From Mesodorylaimus sp. YZB2_4 (Eukaryota; Nematoda; Enoplea; Dorylaimida; Dorylaimidae): DNA of 64,000 nt. The stretch covers positions 1 through 64,000 of the forward strand of contig JASANH010000799.1 in assembly GCA_030248295.1 (NCBI GenBank). The letters are read 5' to 3'. This document shows, in pieces, positions 55,786 to 64,000 of the stretch. Positions within the stretch are counted from its first letter, which is position 1. Each line of letters starts with the position of its first letter. The translations under genes and the position numbers were made by a program. Below the pieces are notes generated by a model that saw only the letters and a program-made list of their open reading frames with translations, was not told the origin of the DNA and ran no database searches.

Positions 55786-58700
55786 ATGAAAAAGTTAAAC
55801 TTGTCGGTTTTGCAAATACCAATTAATATATTAATCATGTTGACATGGATAGTCTCTGGTCAACCAAGATACGACGACGAGCCTGAAAATCGATGTGGTG
55901 GAGTGAAAAAGTACAATATCGATCAGCTAGCTGACCAAGCCCCCTCTTCAATGATGTCGCCCGATCCTAATAAATTTGTAAAATTTCGCATTCAATTCGT
56001 TTTTTTTCCGCCTTCGAGTCGTTGGAACCAGGTGAAGCTGGACACAGTGACTCAATCCGTTCAGAATTTTTTTTATCATTTTTTGAAAGGTCCAGTTTTG
56101 GAGGAGCCGCGAATTCAACGAAATATTCTTTTAAATCGTTGCGTGTACCCGCTGAAATGTGGGGAAATCAACATTCCGGACGAGTTTCTTCTGCCTTGTT
56201 ACGATTGGAACGGCCGTTACACGCCAGAGCCTGATACAGCGATCACATTAAACCCGAGCGCCCAACTTCAACAAATACGCCTGGCGAATACAAGCCTGAT
56301 AGTTTTCATTCAAGTGAGTAGATCTCGCCATGACCCGAGCACTCCACTTTGTGTTGACTCCACTACGTTGGCCTATGCTGGGGTCTGCGCGTGGGATTTG
56401 GCGACGTGGCGCCCAACCCATGGGCTGGTCGTATTATGCAAGCAGCCCTACCATACTGACATAGAAAGATTGAAAATTACTTTAATGCACGAAGTGCTGC
56501 ACATATTGACGGCTGGAGAACTGCTCGGCTGGATGTACCCCATTTACAACCTCAAGGGTCAGGTGCCGATCACACGTCAAAATGATTTCAGGAAAAGCAT
56601 TGGTACGTACAGTATAATGTCTTGCTTGAAAACTTTTGCCAAATCCGAGTATGACCTACTAAAGTCGCACAGCAATAGCTCACAGCACATTTTTCATACC
56701 TATAAAAACTCTATGCTACTCACCATAAGTACATTTTAGGCGCCCACTTTTACAAGTTTTGCTTTCACATCAAGTTTTTCAATCCCGCATCTAGATCGCA
56801 TGTCGCTATACCAGGAAACAAATCATGTACGGTACCTTGTCAGGGGCTACATTCTGAGAAGCGTGGGTCCCCAAGTGGACTTCTAGTCCCCACGCGGGAG
56901 ATAATTCTCGCGGTAAATCCCCTGCCCAGGGTTGCTAGACGCTCAAAGTGAATCCCGTCGCACGTGACCCTAAAAACCTTCACAAAACCTTCATCACTTA
57001 TCCAAAAGCCGTCAATAATTTTTTAGCATCTTTTTTGGCCATGCTCGTCTTATAAGCTGGATCCTCTTATAGGATCCCTATTTTCCAAACTGCCATTTCT
57101 GTCATACAGAAAAAGTGGCTTGTTGTAGCCACGCAATAGATTCGTAAAGGTCACTCAGGCACAAAAGCGCGTAGTTTAAAAAAATTAAGTCACCTAATTC
57201 TTACCAGTAATCTCACTATTAGAGTTCGGATATATTGATTCGTCTCCTTCATAGTAAAGCTGTGTATACAAAGAAAAAAAGCTTGAATTCAGAGAAAAAG
57301 CCGCTGAGCTCTTAAAAAAAAATTGGGACCGATAACGGGCAGCGGATCGATTTGGTGCTTTTTTTGCCTAGTGTGAAAGGTGTTTAGGAAATTCCCCTCA
57401 TACCTCCACGAAATGGCAAAAACCTTCACCAAAACCTTCACAGGCCAGTCCCCTCCACAAAAACCCCCACTAGGCCAAAATCCTGTCAAAAATGACGGGA
57501 AACCTTCACATCTGGCAACCCTGCCCCTGCCCTTGCTTTTCCTAACGTTAATATCACCTATTCCAGGGCCCTACCAGCAGACTTGCAGATATTCAGCGTC
57601 CAAGATTAAGAAGTGTTTCACCTTTTTTGTTCCCTAGCTGAAAATCAAACCTGGAAAAAACTAAGGCTGAACTGGACTCTTGCAAATGGCACTCGGACAG
57701 TTCTCGAAACTGAAATATCGATGACTCGGACAGTTCAAGTTGCGACCAGAGAAAACTTCCATTGCTTTACTGACGACATCCAAGGGGCCGAGGTGGCCAG
57801 AGAAATATGGCAAGGAAAAATTGTGCCTGAGTCAGGGCACTGGAACTATCGCCTGTTCCCTGATGAGATACTAGCTCCTTTCGAACAACGGGCAGCCACA
57901 ATAACACGATTAACCACAGCTTTGTTGACGGACACCAGCTGGTACGTTGTTAATCAATCCTTGCTATCCCCGCCAGCACAGTACAGTATGCCCAAAGAGA
58001 GAGGTTGCGATATTGCACTGAAAAGTTGCTTCGAGATTTTGGCCAGCATTAACGACTCGAATGTGCACCACCTGGGACCGTATTGCGATCCAACTGGAAG
58101 GGTCATAGTCGTAAGCAAGCTTCGATACTAAACAGTGTACTGTTCATGAGGGCTTATGATTACAGACTCTCATGTCAAAGGAATGCATGTCTTCAATTTT
58201 AGAATATGTGCTCGGACGACGGGCGAATTCGCCTTCGATGCAGTCAGGCCGATTTGGACGGATGCCCTGTGTTGGAAGGGTTTGACCAATCTGAAACAGA
58301 CAATTCCATTTGCCCTGAAATTATTCGCCCGAGAGATGGACAACGATTTTTGGAAGGGTTTGTTGGCGGGGACAACAGTATCTGCCTGACATTCAACAAC
58401 CTCAGCTCGAAGTACATCCCCCTCGCTCACGTGTACTCCGGCTGTGTCAAGTACAAGTGCGAGAATAATGAGATTAAATTCTCGTTGGCAACCCATTTTT
58501 TCCCAAAATGTACTACCCAAGTTTGCAAAAACAGTAAGTACCAAAAAATGTTGTCAGTAAAGATTGTCAGCAATAAGAATCACATTTTTAGGCAAAGTTT
58601 TGCAAGATTGGCCAGCCGAGGCCCGATGTCAGGGTGTCATAAAATCGGGACTCTTTATTTGCCCCGATATCGAAGAAGTGTGCTCTCCGTCTGGACGACC

Positions 58701-58803
58701 AGCACCCGTGATTGAGGAAAAAGAAGAATCATCTGCCCAAAAAGTTCAAGTTAAGTCAATTGCAATGATTTTTTGCATGATGATCACACACAGTGATTTT
58801 TAA
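55786..58803 (+). CDS. Leishmanolysin/invadolysin-like metallopeptidase (M8)
   Basis: Exons 55786-56602, 57638-58110, 58203-58533 and 58592-58803, with perfect phase, give 610 codons. I chose the ATG at 55786 because the next residues form a signal peptide (LQIPINILIMLTWIVSG); the open frame extends upstream to 55471. The zinc site is LMHEVLHILTAGELL, i.e. HExxH, but the usual Gly-Phe after it is Thr-Ala. The third ligand is the His of ESGHWNYRLFPDEI, matching 'HWEKRL' of the family. RTVQVATRENFHC, RLTTALLTDTSWYVVN and GCDIALKSC are family landmarks. Cys-rich C-terminal repeats end in LFICPDIEEVCS and a hydrophobic IAMIFCMMI. It should be a secreted or surface-anchored protease. A hAT MITE sits in intron 1. 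Confidence 0.88.
56929..57531 (-). mobile_element. Intact hAT-type MITE with 8-bp target duplication
   Basis: Element 56937-57523 (587 bp) with ends CAGGGTTGCTAGA and, in complement, CAGGGTTGCCAGA. Perfect duplicated octamers CCCCTGCC flank it (56929-56936 and 57524-57531). It has no coding capacity. It lies in intron 1 of the metallopeptidase gene and is the intact counterpart of the split copy at 28566/39475. Confidence 0.95.
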
Positions 58804-58809
58804 GATTTA

Positions 58810-60550
58810 TGGTTCCCCTATCAGGCTCGAACTCTCTCGATTGATTTTGGTAAACTCTGTGCAAAGGCGGGGTCAGCAAAAAGATGCTCAGTAAATCGTG
58901 TCTGGTCGAGCCGGAAAGGATACTGAAGATGGATAAGCATTCAGTAAAAACATAATAGTAGAGTAACACATTCAGGGGTGTAGCTCGCGGGCAGCCAAGA
59001 AGGGGAAAAGAAACTTGACATTAACTAATAATGATACATGTAATCGTTCGTTTCACTGGCCTATCGCTCATGACCAGGCTTTTACGTCCCCCCTGAGGAC
59101 TTTCACTCGGCGATTTCGTTTGCTGAAGCCGATTTCGTCCATACATGCTAATTATTCTTATCCAATACCAAGCCGCACTCCAGGGAAAAACCACATTTGA
59201 TACTGTCATAGTAAAGTCAGCCCAAGCGGGTAATCATCGAGTCAGGTCAAGGAGGTGTCACTTTGGAGCTCAATCTACATCCAACTCCTACAATCTACAA
59301 TTTAGGCAGGCAGCTTACATGAAGCCGAACCTCTGAGGGGTGGGAGCTAATGGGCCTAAAGAGGAGGAGCTCAGAGCTTACCAAAAAAACGTCACAACAT
59401 CTTAAAAACTTGACATTCTCGTTCGCACGTCATTCTGTAAAATGGCGGTGAGTTGCCGGTTGATTGCAAAAGCTTGCAATCAAAAAATACCAACGATTTT
59501 TCGTCTCTGTATCTACGGATATTGATTCGTTAAACAGCCCAACGACGATGGAACGACATGTCGACGTCGATCCGCTCGCTGAGTTGACTGCGCTTCACTG
59601 GGACGAAATCGATGCAGCAGCCGTTCATGATCGTTCGGCCGTACTGAAGACTGCCATTGCTTCCGGCAGGTTCCATACGCAAAACATGGAGGCCAGTCGG
59701 ACTGATCGTGAGATCAGGAAGTAGGGACTTGAATTTATCGGCGCCCATGTAAACGTCGCGAAACGAGGCCAAGGAGGCAGTAAAAGAGCATTCTCGACCA
59801 CGAATCACCTTGTTGCGTTGTGCAAAAAGGCACTAATTTCTCATAAGCCCACTTGCTCCATAAGAAGGAAGATACGCAATGGTACGCTTGTACACCCAGC
59901 ACTGGCTTGTATAGGGCAAGGATGTGCATAAGTCAACCAATGTTCAAAGTTTTCAGCAGGCGGCCTCTTCCAGCGTTCTTTGTTAGAACTGGCTCCTGTA
60001 GCGAGTGCCCGTTGGTGCAGACTAGTCTTGACCCCAGACTAATGTTATGCTGCAGCCCCTATCCGTCCGCAGGCGAGGAAACGAACGATCCGTCGTAACG
60101 GAAGACATGAACACCCTTGCAAAATCCTACCCTCGCGCTTTGCTCCCGAAAAATGCCACAGGGGAAGTGGAGCTGTGGTGCTCACAGTCACGGATGGTCG
60201 ATCCAAAATGAAGCACTAGGACCTGAATATATAATTTATGTCCACATCGCAATCAAGGATGATCGAATACTTGCATAAAACGCAAAGAGGCACCTTCTGA
60301 GTTTTTCAATCCCACAGTAGCTCGTTTGTTTGATGAAAATTGCAGTGCCTGATTCTGGCCTATTAGAGACGTTCGAATGATAATTTGTGAGAAATGTGTT
60401 TCTCAACTAATCTCGTATCAATACCACGAGGCAGTCCAAACTTCAATTTACTTGGTACCACAATTTTCAACCATGGCAGAAATATGTACAGTACATACGT
60501 ACATGAGGGACTGGCTGGCATGGGGCATTCATATGAACATTACAGACCAA
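58810..60550. other. No gene recognised
   Basis: A + frame at 59464-59724 (86 codons, Asp/Glu/Ala-rich) continues after its stop in related composition to about 59930, but no domain is recognised; it may be a pseudogene scrap. The remainder has only short frames. Confidence 0.35.
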
Positions 60551-60559
60551 CTACAAGGC

Positions 60560-61145
60560 CTACGTATTAACGGCGGAACTACGTATTAAATTGTTGGTCC
60601 TGCGCGCTGTATGCTTGGAGTCATTGCCTTGCTGGAAGATGCAATCGTTCGGCAAGCGCAAACGATCAGCGGAATGAAACCAATTGTCGCCAAAAATGCG
60701 GCAATAGTGCTCGGCATTCATTCGATCATCGATGAACTCCAACTGGCCTTTGCCATTGTACTTCACGGATTCCCCCGAACCATGACTCCTCATCACCAGT
60801 TTGACAGACAGAGGTATGTATACGCTTCACCCTGCCTTCCGCCACACTTTGGTTGGACCATCTGATGGAACAAGATTAAATTTCGACTCGTCTGACGATA
60901 TTTCTCCAATACTCAAAGGGTTTGTTCCTGTTTCCCAAGGCGAAACGCGAACGAATTTCGTGTGGAAAAGAATGCTTTTTTTGCGGCCAGTGTGTCATCA
61001 GAATTCGGCCTCATCACGAAATCGACAAATAGCTTTAGGCGAAATCGTGATGTTCTTGGATTGTTCGAGCTCCCGGGCCGTTTGGACCGCCGATACGCCT
61101 TGACCTTGTTCACCATTTTACAAATCGATTTTTGGTGACATCTTG
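60560..61145 (-). pseudogene. Tc1/mariner transposase remnant
   Basis: Minus-strand reading, in shifting frames. An N-terminal helix-turn-helix scrap (KIDLQNGEQGQGVSAVQ) comes first. After a deletion follows ISSDESKFNLVPSDGPTKVWRKAG, the Tc1 'DE..F.L...DG...VWR' block with its Asp. Then GQLEFIDDRMNAEHYCRIF, and FQQGNDSKHTARRTNN, where the usual catalytic Asp of QQDN is Gly. At least two frameshifts and the missing central part mean it is dead. I could not define terminal repeats. Confidence 0.8.
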
Positions 61146-61299
61146 CGCTTTCGACCACGTCCAGGCAAATCTTCGACTGCCTTGGAGATTTTTGATTTTT
61201 TATGATCGAGAAGATAATAGGTAACCCGTTAAAATACAATTAGTCCGAAATCCTAACACTATTTTAAATATTTAAACTCAACTCCTAAAAAGTAACAAG

Positions 61300-62380
61300 A
61301 CTGGCGGGCAGTCACCTACCCTCGCACACACAAAAAAAAATGGGAAACCTGTTCTAATCTAATAAAATATTTCTAAAATAACTGCCTTTCTGAATAGGCT
61401 TTGTCAATCCGCGTTCGCTTCCAAGCGCAGATAACTGGACCCCGTCACGATCAACGAGTCGGGAAAATCAAACGTGGTGTGGTAAGTGGTCGCCTGGCAT
61501 CGTCGTTGCTGTAAATTAAGATGGGCTTTCTATTTTTACCCCAATATTTTTTGTGCTTAGAAGTAAGTATACCTCAAGAGTTGGTGACGAAAGCCATAAT
61601 ATTTTTCGCCCTTTTCTCATGTAAATACACATAAAAATGTGTTGCTTAGGCGATATGAGCTATATCTCGCTTACTCTTTGTCCTAGAATATTCAAAAATA
61701 TATCAGAACGATCACAAGATAATTAGCTGTCGAAAGTTTTTCTAATTTTTCAAGTCCCACCATTTGTGAACTAGGCCTGCAAAAAAGTGAGAATTCAAAT
61801 TTTTCTACCTCATACTTGAGCGAATAACAGCGAAAAGTTCTTTCCATAGTTCCATCGCTTACTGCAAGCATTTTCTTGCGATCGTTGATCGCCATGTTTG
61901 GAAAAATCCCTGGCTAACTATTATGGACCACGACCACGGCCATCACACACAGGGGGCAATCAAGATCGTTGCGGCAGCTCATCGGACCTTTCCACTAGAT
62001 GCCGCTCTGGTATTGACTGTTTAACCCTTGTTCGAAGCTGACTCGAAATCAGCAAACTTTCCTGAAAACTCAAGTGTTTACAACACAAACACAAGTTGAA
62101 TCTAATGTGCACTAATACTCATGCATTAACTAACAAGCCATATGTACTGTAAGTAAAATACAGCGATAATCAAACCTGGAAATAGGACACTCGAGATAAG
62201 CGAATAAAAGCGTAACCATCAGATGAGGCAGTATTAAGTGACAAGCTCTCCAAGATATTTACTCTAGAAAACATGAAAGTTGCTAATAAGACTCGCTGAA
62301 GTGACGTGAGATTGTAATCCGACAATTCACGAGAGCCGCACCCGGAAAGATGTTGGCATGACACTACAAAGAACGATAGC
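61300..62380. other. No gene seen
   Basis: Short frames only. Confidence 0.4.
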
Positions 62381-62389
62381 AACACACCC

Positions 62390-62689
62390 TCATATTCGCC
62401 CGGACTGGTTCATTTTGCATATCGCCAAAATGTAATCTGGCCTTCCGCTCTGGTTCTTATCCTCTAGAATGTTTTGCTTGGCACCCTGGTAACTGGTGAC
62501 CTCGAAATGTGCAAGGGTAGGCGCCGACAACAAACACCACACGCCTAACAAGATGAGTAAAAGATGAGGCTGAAACCCGTAAACAATACGAGGGGAGTTC
62601 AAGAAGTTCGTAGCCAATCCGTATGTAGGATTGAAAAACAAGTGTTCCAATTGTTTTTGCTTGTGTTTTCCAGTACTACTTTTCTGCAC
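62390..62689 (-). CDS. Possible small secreted protein
   Basis: A 99-codon frame with an internal hydrophobic run LLLILLGVWCLLSAPTLA, followed by a short tail that contains NQSGR twice. If translation starts at an internal Met it could be a secreted peptide, but no ATG is close to the hydrophobic run, so an upstream exon or chance is possible. Confidence 0.2.
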   Translation of the reverse strand: MQKSSTGKHKQKQLEHLFFNPTYGLATNFLNSPRIVYGFQPHLLLILLGVWCLLSAPTLAHFEVTSYQGAKQNILEDKNQSGRPDYILAICKMNQSGRI

Positions 62690-62954
62690 ATCTACACTAT
62701 ATCCTTCCCTCCATTATACTAGTTCAATCATCCGCCAAAATTTTTCCATCTTATCCTTTTGGAACACTCCCATCCCGATCCCTTCCTCTCCCATTCCCCT
62801 TCTTCACACATCCACAACATTCAATCCCGACAATTTTTTTTCGGGATCGGGATCCTGAACGAACGCTAACCAGCAGAGGACCACTCACGACAGAAACGCG
62901 TCAGCTCAACGACAGAAACGAAGAGTGAGCCATTCTTCTGTATGTAACTTACTT

Positions 62955-62995
62955 AGTACAGTATCTGAGCATAGTCTATGCTCAGATACTGTACT
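62955..62995. repeat. Perfect 41-bp palindrome
   Basis: Two 20-base arms (AGTACAGTATCTGAGCATAG and its exact complement) are separated by a single T. No run of T follows, and no transposon ends are seen nearby. Confidence 0.95.
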
Positions 62996-63246
62996 TTGAG
63001 ACAGAATATACAGGTGCTCCACTGGCATATCTATTATATGGCTTGCAGGGGCGAAAATCAGGAACATTCAATGCCATCCTAAGCGACGGATAATGTGGGT
63101 GATAGTTCCATCTTTCGTGAATACACTACAGAAATGAGGATGCTCCTAAATCAGAGACTGCATTACTAGGCCTACTTATTTCGTGTAGAAATATGCATCG
63201 CGTGCTATTCATTTATACTTTCTGCAACTAGTTTTCCATTATAGGC

Positions 63247-63498
63247 ATGCGGCCACTCGTATTGGTGATCACAGTTATTCTGTGTGCAATCTATGTAGGT
63301 GGCAACTGCTACGGGCGGGCACTTCGCGGAAATCCCCAGGAAGGTTCAGTGCTTGGGTCAAGAAGCCGACGAGATCAAGAGCGTTACAGTACGGCTGTTG
63401 ATTCCGACCCACCCTTAGGAAACGACAACTGCGCTCAAGTGCCTCATCATCATCATATTGGTTCCCGTTCTCCAACCCATGTGAGCCGCGCATCCTAG
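63247..63498 (+). CDS. Small secreted protein
   Basis: 83 residues: a clear signal peptide (LVLVITVILCAIYVGGNC) followed by a mature part of about 60 residues with SRSRRD, a possible dibasic processing site, and HHHH. The ATG lies two bases after an ATTATAG splice acceptor-like site (63238-63244), so a 5' exon is likely. I recognise no family; a peptide precursor is possible. Confidence 0.4.
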   Translation: MRPLVLVITVILCAIYVGGNCYGRALRGNPQEGSVLGSRSRRDQERYSTAVDSDPPLGNDNCAQVPHHHHIGSRSPTHVSRAS

Positions 63499-63582
63499 CC
63501 ACCGATTTTTCACCCCACTCCCGCCCGATACTAGCCAGGGTGTGCAAGCCACTCATTGATTTCGCTGATCATTCTGTTCGAA

Positions 63583-64000
63583 ATGGCCGATCAGCCGCCA
63601 AATGCTGATCAGGTCACTGACGAGAATCCCGTCGATCCGCCCCCCCCCCCTCCCCCTCCGATGAGCGCGACCAGTTACCTCCCGCAGCTCGACGACAGTT
63701 CATCTCTGTTGAACAGGCCAAGCAACTTCGTGAAGAGGTGTCTGAGTCACGAGAACGCGTCGTTGCAGCTGTCACGAAAGCGGACATCGCCAGACGTCGA
63801 GCTGAGGCAATTTAGAAAACGATCGAGCGACGAGAGCAGCAATGGGCCGAAGAACGAACGAAATTCGCGCAAGATCGCCTACGATACGCCATGAACGAAT
63901 CTCAACTTCAGGCGATGCAGACCGAGCTGGCCAAAGCGAAGGCAGAGCAGAGTAAACAATCTGATATCCGTCCCTCTGCTCAGGGTGGTCACCAACCTAG
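63583..64000 (+). pseudogene. Gag-like coiled-coil ORF, runs off the window
   Basis: Starts MADQPPNADQV, then a poly-Pro run encoded by a C-run. Near 63700 the coding signal moves to another frame, with a long charged coiled coil (EQAKQLREEVSESRERVV, then RREQQWAEERTKFAQDRLRY) to the window end. A stop at 63815 breaks it. Pro-rich plus coiled coil, with no introns, fits a retrotransposon gag N-terminus. This is an inference, because the diagnostic downstream pol lies outside the window. Confidence 0.4.

Overview
The window is eukaryotic: genes are split by GT-AG introns whose reading phases match across the junctions, and most of the sequence between genes is transposable-element debris. Expansions of seven-transmembrane chemoreceptor-like genes, an invadolysin-type metallopeptidase and the variety of DNA transposons suggest a small invertebrate, possibly a nematode. 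The species cannot be named from sequence alone.

Layout. 1-12 kb: two near-identical receptor genes (1986-2981 and 9592-10590, + strand) separated by a broken LINE that carries a Tigger/pogo insertion. 12-20 kb: a small TIR element, a decayed GIN/SCAND3-like integrase gene (- strand), a long near-perfect palindrome, a decayed CACTA-type transposase (+ strand) and a 36-copy 20-bp minisatellite. 20-28.5 kb: a third receptor gene (- strand, frameshifted), its decayed sibling, a LINE 3' end, and fragments of gag and pol from LTR retroelements.

28.5-39.5 kb is the most remarkable part. A hAT-type MITE with a perfect 8-bp target duplication (GTCTATTC) has been split by about 10 kb of inserted DNA. 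Most of the insert is a 9.7-kb transposon (29646-39380) with AT-rich terminal inverted repeats of more than 300 bp. It carries two convergent multi-exon genes: a HECT-type E3 ubiquitin ligase-like gene on + and an intact-looking five-exon DDE integrase on -. The HECT gene has itself been hit by a MULE with a 9-bp target duplication and by a second MITE.

39.5-55 kb: nested MITEs, a TE-like coiled-coil gene, a three-exon single-pass membrane protein gene (- strand), and two elements with inverted arms of about 200 bp. 55-59 kb: a four-exon leishmanolysin/invadolysin-like gene with a hAT MITE in its first intron. 59-64 kb: a Tc1/mariner remnant, a perfect 41-bp palindrome, a small secreted-protein ORF and the start of a gag-like coiled-coil ORF.

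The host genes likely to be functional are the two receptors, the membrane protein gene and the metallopeptidase. Most of the remainder is mobile DNA at different stages of decay.
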